Part shown: one piece after another, positions 1-11,262 of the stretch
How positions within the stretch are numbered: position 1 is the stretch's first letter
How the letters are laid out: each line of letters starts with the position of its first letter
Program-made: the position numbers and the translations under genes
Notes under the pieces: generated by a model
What the model saw: the letters and a program-made list of their open reading frames with translations, nothing else
Told to the model about the DNA's origin: nothing
Database searches by the model: none
NCBI RefSeq assembly: GCF_000005505.3
Contig: NC_016131.3
Location: 52,685,355-52,749,354 of the forward strand
Source of the DNA: Brachypodium distachyon
Lineage: Eukaryota > Streptophyta > Magnoliopsida > Poales > Poaceae
Direction: 5' to 3'
Length of the DNA: 64,000 bases

Positions 1-47
1 GGCACCAATGCCCCTATTCCCGATACGAGTACTAGCTCACTCCCAAG

Positions 48-168
48 TACTTCCTCGGTCACATATCAAGTGTCTCAAATTTTTCAAATATGAATATATC
101 TACATACTAAAATACATGTATTTACATACTTATAATATTTCGACACTTAATATGAAACGGAGGGAGTA
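48..168. mobile_element. Stowaway-type MITE, degenerate left end
   Basis: The right end reads acggagggagta and the left end is a degenerate tacttcctcggtc. The interior has the usual aatatgaatatatctacat and ttcgacacttaatatg blocks. About 121 bp, TA-flanked, with the size and layout of grass Stowaway (Tc1/mariner) MITEs. Confidence 0.7.
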
Positions 169-446
169 TTATCTAGGCAGCAGACTTTGAACTAGAGAAC
201 ACTCGTGATCATGAGGGCCTTCTCATTTGCGGTAGCCCAACGCAATAACATCCCTTTTGGAAATTAATGGTTCAGTTTTCTTCAAATCAAAATAAACATA
301 TTACGATTTTGCCAAAACTTCCATTAGTTTTTGACTCGGTAGTCAGTACTATGTCGGATTAGCATGGAGTACCAAATTATACTGTCATAATAAATGGTCT
401 ATAACAATATCACAGTAGAAGGGTTTAATGTTAACTTGTCTACAAG

Positions 447-616
447 CATGGGCGGACCCACGTGGAGGGCTTTGGGGACAACTTGATTTTTTGGCCCACT
501 TGTATTTGGCCCATTTATGAGGAGAATGACCTCACTCAGCCCATAAAAATGCTCCCACTTGATTCCTTTTGTACCATTTTGCCCTCTCTCAATTTTTTTT
601 CCTGAGTCCGTTCATG
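447..616. mobile_element. hAT-type MITE with 8-bp target duplication
   Basis: The ends catgggcggacccacg and (reverse) catgaacggactcagg are imperfect inverted repeats of the gggcgga type seen in grass hAT MITEs. The flanks tctacaag and tctacgag form an 8-bp target-site duplication with one mismatch. No coding capacity. Confidence 0.7.
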
Positions 617-1385
617 TCTACGAGTTCATACAGGTAATATAGACTTGTTTCTTTTCATTTCTGCGCTAGCCATACTGTCTATCGTGAATTCCATTGTTGC
701 ATCTGAGGGTCGGTGCGGCGCCACGCTGTGATACGAACGTGCATTATTGTCAGATGGGACACAGTGCTCGCCGCCTTGTAGCGCTCCATCCACACTGTGT
801 TCCGGCGAAGCGACGCCGCAAAAAACGATAAACCATCGCACCAATTTGCCAACAAAACAGTGCGTGCTACACTGCTACACCCCAAATGAATCACCCATCC
901 ATCCATCATCCATCAGAAATAATTCCACAGGAACCTGTTTCTCGCACGAAACAGCCCCATTATCCGGACGCAGAAATCGATCCCACTGGGGCTACGTTCA
1001 CGCGGTCTCGATCGATCGCCCTCGGCTGAGGTGATGTCACGTCGGTCGTTTCGATCCCCAGTGACGCACTTTCGAAAGCACATCCGGACGGATTGCCGAG
1101 AAAACGTGGCCGCCCCTCGGTGTCTGCTGCATCGGAGGATACCAAGTACTGTACCACACGCACACGGACGCCCAACTAATCATGGGCGCGTGTACCATCA
1201 TGGGTGTACGTTAATCGGGCGCCGTCCAAATCAAGACAAGGTCGGAGCCGCACACGCACCGTAGACTATGCTATGGCTGATCTATGCATCTTTTCTTTTC
1301 CGAGCTACAAGGCCAAGACCGCGTCTATTAACCATATATCGTTAAAGAAAACTAAAATTACGGCCATCATTAAAGAAACGGTTTT
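617..1385. other. Intergenic, no gene recognised
   Basis: Short overlapping open frames exist on both strands, but none gives a recognisable protein. The stretch 700-1260 is moderately GC-rich without a visible gene structure. Confidence 0.5.
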
Positions 1386-1575
1386 GCTATTTTTTAGACG
1401 ACCGAGAGAAATAATTGTTATTTCTAAGTCGATGATAACATCCTTTTGATTCAAATATCGAGATCCGTGTAAAATTGATATAAGTCTGATGGATAAGAAA
1501 ATCTTCATTGGATGGCTACGATGATCGTTGACTGAAAAATAACTATTTTTTAGTCGACTGATAAACAGACACTCT
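1386..1575. repeat. Foldback MITE, copy 1 of a family seen three times
   Basis: The left part (gctattttttagacgaccgagagaaataa) is inverted at the right end (gttgactgaaaaataactattttttagtcgac). The core (atcttcattggatggctacg) recurs in related form at 60635-60812, and half an element occurs near 7960-8060. Confidence 0.6.
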
Positions 1576-1950
1576 CTTCAAATAAATAAATTACACACAA
1601 ATCTATCATGCATCATCGGTGACATGCAATGAGGAAAGCTCGACGCTGCCTCTGATTTTCAAGCCACGTCGGAGCTTGGATTTTTTTCCCCACTTGGCAG
1701 ACGAGAGTCGTCCGTCGGAAGACACTCTGACGCTGATCTAGACCGTCGCCAACGAGACCTAACATTTGTAGCTCCATGATAAAGCCGAGATGGGCCGGAT
1801 ATCGTCGACCGGAGAAGAAGTACGGAGACATAATTTAATCCACAGCTTCATCAGACCAATGACCAGGCAATCCCATGTCATCCGTCTCTGCGCTGCCAAT
1901 GAGGTGGATCAGGAGTCAGTCAAGTCATCATATCCACATAGCACGGTTGC

Positions 1951-2012
1951 CATTGGCTGTGTGCATCATTTTGATGCAGAAGCCGGGGGTTTCAACCTCC
2001 TTTTCGAAAAAA
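1951..2012 (+). mobile_element. 62-bp A-tailed insertion with 15-bp target duplication
   Basis: A 62-bp segment ending in cctccttttcgaaaaaa lies between two perfect copies of acatagcacggttgc (1936-1950 and 2013-2027). An A-tail plus a long direct repeat is the signature of target-primed reverse transcription, so this is best read as a severely 5'-truncated LINE or SINE. Its tail resembles that of the insertion at 3827-3864. Confidence 0.75.
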
Positions 2013-2057
2013 ACATAGCACGGTTGCTAAGGAAGCAATCACTGACTCAGGTCCAGG

Positions 2058-3288
2058 CACTGTTACAAAACACAACATATGAGACGGGTCATCAGTGACG
2101 GGTCTTTCCCGCACGTCACTGATGACCCTCATCAATCGCGGTCACTTGCGTGCCCGTCACTGATGACCCTTTAGACACGCCCGTCACTGATGACTCCTCA
2201 TCAGTAACGGGCAAGCAAGGCTTCTCACTGATGATCCATCATCAGTAACGAGCACGGGACGCCTGTCAGTAATGGTCCAATCTAAAAATTTGCAAAATTG
2301 ATAAAAAAACAAACATCAGTGGCGGGCACAACATTTGTGCCCGCCACTGATGGCCCATAGAGACCTTTGAGGCCAGCTAGGGTTTCAGGTATTGGTATAA
2401 AAAAACCCTCCCCACCGCTTCTCTCTATTCTCCCTCAACCCCGCCGCCTCCCCTATTCTCTCCCACGAACTCCTCTGCTCCCTTCTTCTTCTCTCCCACG
2501 AAGGGCCCTCCTCCTGCTCCCTTCTTCTCTCCCCCTGCGCCCCTCCTCCAACTCCATCTCCCCCTGCGCCTGAGCCCTCCCTCCAACTCCATCTCCCCCT
2601 GTGCCCGAGTCCCTCACGAGCTCGTCCGCGTCGGCCTCGCTCGACCCCGGCGCCGCCGCCGCCATGGAAGCCTACCTCCCCGGCTCCGCCTCCTCCGGAT
2701 CCGGCCACCCCCGCCATGGACGCCGTCCCCGGCTCTGCCTCATCCGGATCCGGCCGCCCCGACCCCGCCGCCTCCTGATCCGGCCGCCCCGGCCCCTTCG
2801 CCGCCGGTAAGGTTCTCTCTCTCTCTCCCTCCATCTCTCTTGCAGGGCAGCAGATCATCGCCGCCGTGGAGACAAGGCCGGCGTTGTCATCGAATTCCAT
2901 GCGGTGGCAGTGGATCCTCGCACATCTGCCCGCTGTACGGGCGCGTCTACAGCCAACCGAAACCGCGTTTTGTGATCTTTTTTGTGATTTGTTGTATGTT
3001 GTATATGATTCGTGGATTAAATCACCAATTTGTTGGACTAAATTGTTGATTTGTGATTTGTTGATTCATCGTGTGCGGGCTGTGGCCCACTTTTTTTTTA
3101 AATGTCAAAAAGGACATCAGTGACGGGCTTGATACTGTGACCGTTACTGATGGCATATAGCATCACTAACGGGCTGCCCGCCCGTCACTGATGTACCCCA
3201 CATTACTGGCAGCAAGTTAGTGACGGGCGGTTCGCCCGTTACTGATAACGTTTTTTGACCGTTAGTGATGACCCTTTTTGTAGTAGTG
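2058..3288. mobile_element. Non-autonomous CACTA (En/Spm) element with captured or promoter-like cargo
   Basis: The right terminus, reversed, reads CACTACTACAAAAAGGGTC and the left terminus is a decayed CACTGTTACAAAA. Flanks agg/ggg would be a 3-bp target duplication with one change. Subterminal regions on both sides repeat gtcatcagtgacggg-type units in direct and inverted order, which is the CACTA hallmark. The interior (about 2370-2880) has a TATA-like ggtataaaaaaac followed by a CT-rich leader and a GC-rich Pro/Arg-biased frame. This looks like a gene 5' region rather than a transposase. No transposase is present. Confidence 0.8.
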
Positions 3289-4150
3289 GGGGTCCAACCC
3301 CTTCCTTCTCTAAGTGGTCTAACTACCGCGTGGCAATGCAGATCCGGCACCCCCTCCTGCCATCAGAGTGGCAGACAAAGAGGAGGGGACCCGAGGAGGC
3401 GGTGCCGGGGAGCGGTGGTACATTGCGGGGAGATACATACATGCTTTGTGTTCTTGATGTATGCACCATTTGATGTAGAGCCTGAATGCTTGATCCTTAT
3501 AGGATGATCGGCATGGGCACACACTTGTCATCGTCTTCTATCTCCTAATCGCTCCCTTCTCTCCCATGTCTCTCTCCAATCTCAATCCATGCAGCCAACC
3601 CGTTCACCTTCTCGGGCTGGATTCATGCGGCCCTCTTGTTGTGGACGCGATTACAGGAGGGAGATGGAGGAGGATCTGGCCAGGCTACGGGGGTGAGGCT
3701 GAGAGATATGGGCGACCCAGTCGTCACCGGCACAATTAGTAGTTTGGTTACGCGCCGATGAGGCGCCACATAGGACAAAACCATGGTTAGAGAGTAGTCT
3801 TAGCCTGTTTTAAGAGTTGAGAGGGGCAGGCCGGGAGAACGTCCTCCTTTTCGGAAAAAAAAAATTGAGAGGGGTAATTTAGAACAAGTGGAGAGTTGTG
3901 ATCTAAACTTGCTTAAAAGTTCACGTGAGTAAAACGGACTCCACCCAAAGGAAAATAGCAATACAGTTAGAAGGCAACATGCTTACTTTAGCAAGTGATG
4001 TCAGTGCACAGCTAGCCATCGTCATTTATATTACCCCCAGTTCACCTGTACATGCACCGTTGTCAAGGAGCTCAGTTTACGTACATCAAGTTTAAACAGT
4101 GGCGCTATTCTCGGTTCGCTCTCGCATGATTTATTCTCTGTTCTGTACAT
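3289..4150. other. Intergenic, downstream of the bHLH gene
   Basis: No gene is recognised. It contains the A-tailed insertion at 3827-3864. The part nearest 4150 should include the 3' UTR of the minus-strand bHLH gene. Confidence 0.5.
3827..3864 (+). mobile_element. 38-bp A-tailed insertion with 10-bp target duplication
   Basis: The 38-bp insert ends in cctccttttcggaaaaaaaaaa and is bounded by perfect ttgagagggg repeats (3817-3826 and 3865-3874). The insert shares its 3' tail (a ccggg motif, then tcctccttttcg and an A-run) with 1951-2012, so both probably come from one non-LTR family. Confidence 0.75.
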
Positions 4151-7100
4151 TCATCCCGACGAGATGATGAGATGGATCGCTCTCTTGACTTCCGAAATGC
4201 TGCTCCTCCTCCCGTGCACCTCCCTCACCTGCAGATCCGGAACACAAGACAAAAAGATCAAACAGCAACGCTCAAACAGAGCAAAACCAGAGACTCTGCG
4301 CTGCACGCTACAGAAACAGAACAGGACAAAAAAAACAACGTATACTCGGTCCAACAAAAGGTGTTTTGACTTTCTTTGTCAAAATTTGGGACTTAGCTTA
4401 TAGATGCATTCAAATTTAGTCAAATTCTAGACATCTGGACGGAGGAAGTACATTACCTTGGCGCGCAGTTCGGCGAGCAGCACGCCGTCGTCGGAAGAGG
4501 CCCTGACTGCCGTGATCTCGAGCCGGAGCTGGTCCTGCAGCGCCTGCATGGCCCGGAGCAGCAGCCCGCGCCTGTCGGGGCAGCGGAGCTCCAGAAGCGC
4601 GTCGCTCTCGATGATGGACACCTGCACCTCGGCCGAAGACGACGACGGGGCGCTGCTGCTGCTCGCGCTGCTCCCTTCCCTCGTCGCCAGCTTCCGCTTC
4701 GCGCTCCTCGCCTGATCCGCCGCCGCCGTCAGGCCGCCGCAGCCGTGAACTACCTGCTGCTGCTGCCTGGTCGATGATGATTCGAGGTCCTGGATGCGGC
4801 TCCTCAGCTGCTTCACGTACTCGATCGTGTCCCCCAGGATCGACGCCTTGTCCATCTGCATCACATCGCTCGTTAGGAATCGATCCATTCTGAATCATCT
4901 GAATCCTGAAGAAAATAGTATAACTGAATTTTCTGAACCAAGGATAACTGAAGATCATTCATGTATAGTGTACCTTGGTCACGAAGGGTACCAGGGACCG
5001 GAGGATGATGAACCTCTCGTTGAGCTTCTCCCTTCGTTTCCGCTCCTGCAGGACATGGTTGGCGCTCAAGTCTGCCGCCTCTCTCCGCGGCCCGCCGCCC
5101 CTCGGAAAGTCATCGGCCGGCTTGCCGTGGCCGCTTGCGGCAGCATTGTTGAACAGGACGCTCCGGAGCATCCTCTGTGGGGTTGTGCCTCCGGCTCCGG
5201 TGGCCGTGCGTCCCTGCTGCAGCATGGTAGGATGCCACGTGGAGAATGATGATTGGTGCGATGCTGCCACGTAGGACCTGGTGCTCGTGCCGGCGGCTTG
5301 TCGGCGCGTGTTGCGCTGTAGGATCGACATGACTGTTTCTGTGTAGTGCGCGTTTTCGGGTTGGAGTACCATGTCCTGATTTTCACCTGCTATGGTGGGG
5401 TACAGAAAAGAAAAATGTTGACATAGCTCAGATTTTAACCATGCTTTGCATTACACAAGTGTTTTGAGTAAAACTAACAAATTAACCATATTTTTTTCTG
5501 TCCATGCAATGTTCTGTGTCAATAAGAAATGGATATACCTGACGACTGAGGGTAGCCACTGCATAACTCCTCATAGAGAAAATGCCAAGAGTCGCAAGGC
5601 TCATCTTGCCGTTGGAAATCGGACTGGTCATTGCTGTTCTGGCAAACCATTAGCATCTGGATTTCATCATCCAAGTTGCTTGAGCAGCCATCTCTCACCT
5701 TTTCTGGAATTTCAAGCTGCATTAGCTCACTGCTCCCTGCATTGGGTGTTTCCTGATCATCAGTATTGCCCACGATGTTCAGTGGGGTATCTTGGCTGTA
5801 ATTCCTTCCAGCGTTGGTCCCCGAACCCGACGCACACTCCGCACCGATGTCGTCATCGTCGTGTTCCATTTCGTTCTCCTGACCACCATGTATCTTCCTC
5901 TGTGTTTGGAATGACTGTTGATACATGTGACAGATTTTGTCTGAAGTTGAATGCTCTGAGATAGTAGGGATCATCTGGATGTCTTGTTGATCCATGATGA
6001 TGCTCATTGCATACTGAACTAAACTTATGTCTTCCTTCACCTGAAATATATATAGGTTAATTAATCCTATTTCGCCAATTGTATCCTCAGAGTAAGTACA
6101 AGCTGATTAGTTTAATCTAATTACTGAATAGTACAATATGAACTCACGTTTTCTGTCGTCCCGATTTCCAGGACACCATCAACAATTGGAATGCATACGA
6201 CTGTCTGCAGTTGGAATGAAGTACAATGAGAGGATATTAGATGAAGTCCAGGTCGAAATTTGTAATTGATAATTAGCTATGGTTGTTGGAAAATACTTGG
6301 ATTCCTGCACTCTGCAACTCATTACCACCGAAATCCGTTATCACCGCATGAAAAGAGTGCCAGAGAAGACAAATTAGTCATGATCGAAAAAAGAGTATAG
6401 CAAGAAAATGAAATTTTATAAATTTGTATTGACTTTGGAATTAGAATGCTCATACAGTTTGCATTCCAATGTTATGAATTTCTGTTTAGAGGCATGGAGT
6501 TCTTTTTTCTCATTCTGTCGTTTTTTCTTGATTTAGTTTCGTCATGCAATTTGCATACACATAGACTCAATATAAACTGTCAACAACCACTGATTTAGGT
6601 GAAATAAGCAAAGAGAAGTACCTTGGCAAGAATTGCTCTTGAGAAGACCTTGCTGTCAACTTCATTTGCCCTACAGAGCCATACATGCCCTCCCTTTGCA
6701 AATGCTCTTCCGGGTAACCTGAAAACAGAACATATTTATCAGCCATTTCACAAATATTATTTGGCAAAATTGGACAATGCTGACAATGATAACCTGACAA
6801 TGATAACTCTGATATAATTTGTTAGTTTTCTCTCCTTAAAGATTATCTTAGTTTCGTGTACTTGTAGTTTCTACGTGCATGCTACAAATATCATGTGCCT
6901 AGCTATCTCTTGCATCTACAAACCTACTATTTTCTATCTATTACTCTATTTATGCTTGACTATATGAAATTTTGGAAACACATATGCTGGAAAGTGGTAT
7001 ATATATGGTTTTGCGAAGTACTCCATCTATATCAAAATACTATATAAGACGTTCTAGCTTTGTCCTAAGTCAAACTTGTTAAAAAAATTGACTAAGTTTA

Positions 7101-8965
7101 TAGGAAATTAGTTCTATAAGACCCGTCATGATATATAAGTCCACAGTACACTAATTTGAAGTTGTAAATATTCGTATATTTTTCTATAAATATGTCAAAC
7201 TTAGACAAAGTTAGAACATCTTATATTTAGTAACGGAGATAGTAATTAAGAAGCTCTAAAGAACCATACATTTTATTGAGCATTACAAAATGAAAATCTG
7301 AATTTGTGCTTCTGTGTAAATTTCGGGAGAAACTCATTAACATTTATATTTTTACTAAAAGAGGAAAACCTAGGATGTAGTATTACAGTATGTTACCTAA
7401 CAGATTTAGTGCATCATGCATGAAGCACATGTCCAGAGGGAATTTCAGAATATCTTTGAAATAAGAACATCCAATTTTAAAAACAACTCCTAAAGTATTC
7501 CTATATGTACATTGTTGAATAGTTGGTGCACTTGACAAACAACAACAAAGAAATATGTCCGTCAATCTATATGCTCTAGAAATGACAATATATAAATGGC
7601 TAATATATTGGACGTACATGCACATGAATGCCATTTATTATTTAAACTAGCACAACACAGCGCGTTGCTACGAACTAAAAAGTAATATAATATGAGTTTT
7701 TTTTATAAAATGTTCTACTATGTATCATTCACTTTCTTAGATCAAATAATCCATACGAACCTACACTGTCTGGAACCTACACTGTCTGGATGTTTTGCAT
7801 CTTGTCAAATGATGGTGTTGTCGGAAGGCGATGGACCCGCCCGCCACCGATTGAGATCTTTATTGGAGTAAAACTAATCCAATAATATAATTTGTATGGT
7901 GCACATATATTTCTCATATAGACATCGACTCATAATTTGTTATTTCTATATCCTGCAATTTAAAACATCGACTCTTTTCTACGATCTTAATCGGATGGCT
8001 ACAATTGTTGACAGAGAAAGTTTCTAAATCGACCGAGAAATAAACACTTTCTTTGTTCTGTTAGCAAGACAAGGTACACTCTCTTAAAGATGTAACTTTG
8101 ATTATCAATGAATAAAGAGGTGCTTTGCTGTAAAAAGAAAGGTACATGGATCGAAACGGTGGAGCGCGCAAGTGTTTGAGGTATTTTTCATAAGTTGCCG
8201 AAACGTAACATCGGAAATTTCCATTGATAATTACCCCGTACACGTACGTACCCGACGTGGGGAGGGAAGGAGTAGGAGGCGCACATGAGATAGAACCACT
8301 CCGTCTCCGTCAGGTCCTCCGGCGCCAGCGCCGCCGTGGGCCGCCGCGCCGCCGACTCTGCCTGGACGGCGTCAACCCTGCAGCCTGTCATCATCCCACC
8401 GGCAGCAGCTGCCTCCCTGGCCAGCGACTCGAAGAGCTCCTTCAGCTGCCGGCTCCGGTGCCGCGCCGCCTGGTCGGCCGCCTCCGCAGGCGCCGGCGCC
8501 GGCGCTCCATGAGCCTGCTGCACCGTCTTGCGCGTCTTTATGGCCCCGTTGTAGTGCCCCTCCGCCCACAGCAGCGCCCTGCATGCACGCCACCAGTTTA
8601 ACTACTCCCCTCCGTTACATAATTCTTGTCCAAATTTGTCCAAAAATAGATGTATCTATTCCTAAAAGGTATCTAGATACATGTAATATTTCGACAAGAA
8701 TTATGGAACGGAGGGAGTACATGCATATGGTGATCAATCGTGCAAGAGATCGGGGTAAATGAAACATTTGCGACGAGAGTTGCTTGTTTTGCTGTGTGCA
8801 TCGATCGATGAAGAGGCTGAGGTCATTCCGACATTTTCGAAGAAAGGAGAAGTTGAAGTTTTAGTACCCTTGGTCGGGGCAGAGTTGCCAGAGGAGGGCG
8901 TACGTCCACCGCAGCCCTTGCGCCACGGCCTGCAGAGACTTGTGCACCTCGCTGCAGCTCGCCAT
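4151..8965 (-). CDS. Rc: TT8/Rc-type bHLH transcription factor (proanthocyanidin/anthocyanin regulator)
   Basis: Nine exons on the minus strand: 8965-8868, 8578-8252, 6718-6622, 6311-6297, 6204-6148, 6040-5539, 5386-4974, 4855-4457 and 4228-4151. All introns are GT-AG and all phases agree, giving 1986 nt (661 aa plus stop). The N-terminal MYB-interaction region (about 1-200) starts [18 protein letters not shown] and includes [18 protein letters not shown] and [14 protein letters not shown]. An acidic middle follows. The bHLH (about 474-527) has the E-box contacts H-E-R in [15 protein letters not shown], and helix 2 reads [17 protein letters not shown]. The C-terminal ACT-like region is about 578-661. 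Subgroup IIIf bHLHs act in the nucleus with R2R3-MYB and WD40 partners to switch on late flavonoid genes. The length and the SAGIQ microexon match rice Rc (about 668 aa, from memory). No disabling lesion is seen, so the allele is predicted functional. The gene symbol rests on similarity and neighbours and is not verified. Confidence 0.9.
6297..6311 (-). other. 15-nt microexon of the bHLH gene
   Basis: On the minus strand the 15 nt encoding S-A-G-I-Q follow ttgcag and precede gtattttc. They are needed to join AILAK (exon 3) to TVVCIP (exon 5). The peptide fits the rice Rc sequence as I recall it. Standard gene finders would usually miss an exon this short. Confidence 0.85.
7019..7244. mobile_element. 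Mariner/Stowaway-like MITE in bHLH intron 2
   Basis: About 226 bp with tactccatctatatca at the left and agtaacggagatagta at the right. Internal inverted blocks are present (caaacttgtt... / ...gtcaaacttagacaaag). It lies in the long intron between exons 2 and 3. Confidence 0.6.
7647..7680 (-). mobile_element. Helitron-like 3' terminus in bHLH intron 2
   Basis: Read on the minus strand, a hairpin-forming gtagcaacgcgctg precedes a terminal CTAG followed by host T. The same arrangement occurs at 11231 and, in its clearest form, at 51527. The body would extend toward higher coordinates. I cannot place its 5' end. Confidence 0.4.
8070..8141 (+). mobile_element. Short LINE-like 3' tail
   Basis: The segment ends atgaataaagaggtgctttg then ctgtaaaaagaaa, resembling grass LINE 3' tails. 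It is flanked by the 8-bp repeats aaggtaca. Weaker than the other A-tailed insertions because the duplication is short. Confidence 0.4.
8603..8719. mobile_element. Stowaway MITE in bHLH intron 1
   Basis: 117 bp with inverted ends tactcccctccgttacataattcttgtc and gacaagaattatggaacggagggagta. It lies between exon 1 (ends 8868) and exon 2 (starts 8578). Near-identical architecture recurs at 21924-22040. Confidence 0.85.
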
Positions 8966-10106
8966 GGCTCTACCGGCCTAGCTAGTAGTACTGACTGGTG
9001 TGAAAGAGGGATCAGCTAGCTAGAGAGCTGGTTCAAGGGCTTTAAAGTTTGACTGGTGGCTGCACCAGACGGCTCATGGCGAGGTCGTCGATCACGTGGG
9101 GTAGTAGGCAGCAGGAGTACCGATTTGGTGAATTCCTCTATCCTTTCTTCCAACTATAGCATATGCTTTGGATTGGAAATGTGAAAACAGGATCTAGTTC
9201 AATTGACTTTTTTTGCTGGTAAGTTTAATCGACTTGCTGTTTCAAAGAAATCGCATAAAATTTTACCCGAAGATTTAGAAGTTGGCCTAGAAGCGAGGTA
9301 TATGTAAGATCCTATTCGCATCCTTAATTTAGAATTTAAAAGAGTAGTCGAATGTTTTACAGACGCATTTACATGCTCGCAGGTAAGTCGGCATAAGCAC
9401 CACCACACAGTACACACACGCCAATGAAATGTTCTCGGTGTCACACTCCATCTCACAGAACAGGCAAATGGACCTAACTACTTCCAGTGCCCTAAGCAGC
9501 ACAGAGAGAGCACACAGCCGGGGGGCTACTGCTAGCTCGGTTCCAAATCTAGGGCTGCAAAAAGGAGTAAAAGCTTTGGGCACTGCCCTGTCTCCTGACC
9601 TTGCCAGATGGAGTTAAAGAGAATGTCACTAGATTCTAGCCCTTGGCAGATTCATCAGCCTTCCATTCCTGTCAGTCCGCCAATTGCTGCCTTCTGAGGC
9701 CAGCAGTGTGCACAAATTGCAACAGCACCTTTTTTTTCTGTATCCCTGCTGCTTACCATGCTGACCTGCTGGGTTGGTTGGGAAACCACAACATTTCTCA
9801 CTTGGCACCATTCTCTTTGGGTGCTAGATTCTGGTAAAAGCTGTCAAGTTAATGTGCAGGCGCAGGACCATTTAGACTTTAGTCCTTTTACACCCAGAAT
9901 TCATCTGCTGAAATGTGAACTGTAGTAGGAACTTCAGGATTTATAGCCATCACCTAATGCTGTGCTCATCAGTACATACACCATGCTTTCAGAGCATTTC
10001 ATTAAGATTATCTTGACAGAAACGGAAACTGAATCAAGAGGAAAATGGAGGTACAAGCAGCCTAGCAGATTATTCTTACAGAAAGCTGTGTCAAAAAACA
10101 GAGCAA
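8966..10106. other. bHLH promoter side and KAPP 3' flank
   Basis: This spacer carries the upstream region of the bHLH gene (nearest 8966) and the 3' flank of the KAPP pseudogene (nearest 10106). Its minus-strand frames do not resemble known proteins. Part of it is probably former KAPP 3' UTR. Confidence 0.45.
9093..9098. promoter_or_regulatory. G-box (CACGTG) upstream of the bHLH start
   Basis: A palindromic CACGTG in the context atcacgtgggg lies about 128 bp upstream of the bHLH ATG. G-boxes bind bHLH and bZIP factors. A role here, such as autoregulation, is only inferred, and single hexamers are common by chance. Confidence 0.3.
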
Positions 10107-11230
10107 TCATGTGGCGATACAAGGATCTGTTCTCAAAATGTCGAAATCCACAAATATAACGGATGTATTGTCCTTGGTTCGCAAATTCCTAGCTTCACTT
10201 AATACACGACTGCTATTTTCTCGGCTGAGACATTATCACAATTGTTCTCCCTAACCTGCAAAACGGTGACGAAACCGGCTGAGACTACAAATTAACAAGA
10301 CAATGCAACTAACAAACAAACATAGCTCTTTCACCTCAACAACAAGCTGCTCTGCCTTTTTCGTAGTAATAACATCCCAGAGCTCATCACTGCATGCATA
10401 AGAAACAACCCACAACGTCACGATGGAACCATGACATCAACACGTGTTTCTTTCGCAGCATTGAGAAATGATGTTACCTAGCAATAATGGCAAAAGCTGT
10501 GCTTCCTTTGGCAATGTGAATGGCTGGGCTCACGTATGGTTCTGAGCTGAAGCGTGAGTCTTGTTCCTTTAGAAACCTATCTCCAAGCACCCTGGCAAGA
10601 TTTAGTCCTGTCAAAATAACAATCAAATTGGTATTGCTTTCACCATTCATTGGGATAAAAACAGAGTTGCACTGGTAGCCGTAGTATACCACAAAGACGG
10701 ACTTCACCATCTTTCAGGGGCTGCCCACTTCTTGCTATCCTAGCTCGTTCATTCGCACTAGCTACTCGATGATCTTCAGTCATATCAGTCATCTTTCCGT
10801 TGACACTGACAAAAATAGGCAACACAAAATGGGGCTTGGAACTCTTAGTAAATACTGTATTGTGCTGAAATTACCAAGGAGAACTAGTGTTTTGGCATAT
10901 ATTATCTGGTGGCTTATACTTGACAGAAATTCTAATATGGAACTTCATAAAATAAAGTAAACATCTTTTTGTTTTTACCTCAATACACAAGCAGAATCAC
11001 CAAGATTAGCACATTGAGCAAAACAAGCTTTATTTTGATCAAACCAAATCAGAAGGGCTGTTGCTGTACATCCCTGAGAAGAGCAAACATATATAATAAA
11101 CCACACAAACCTCCAAGACTTGACATAGACCATATGCAGAATTCCAGGAAAAAGTGAGTACTCCTAACTCTGGCTAGGCCCAGCATTTTAAAAGTCAACA
11201 ACCGTGGGAGGGTTATTTTTCTTCTTAACA

Positions 11231-11262
11231 CTAGCATAGTGCCCGTGCTTTGCTATGGAATC
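11231..11262 (-). mobile_element. Helitron-like 3' terminus in KAPP intron 8
   Basis: On the minus strand, ccatagcaaagcacgggc can form a hairpin and is followed by actatg and a terminal CTAG next to host T. Body direction is toward higher coordinates. No 5' end was identified. Confidence 0.4.
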
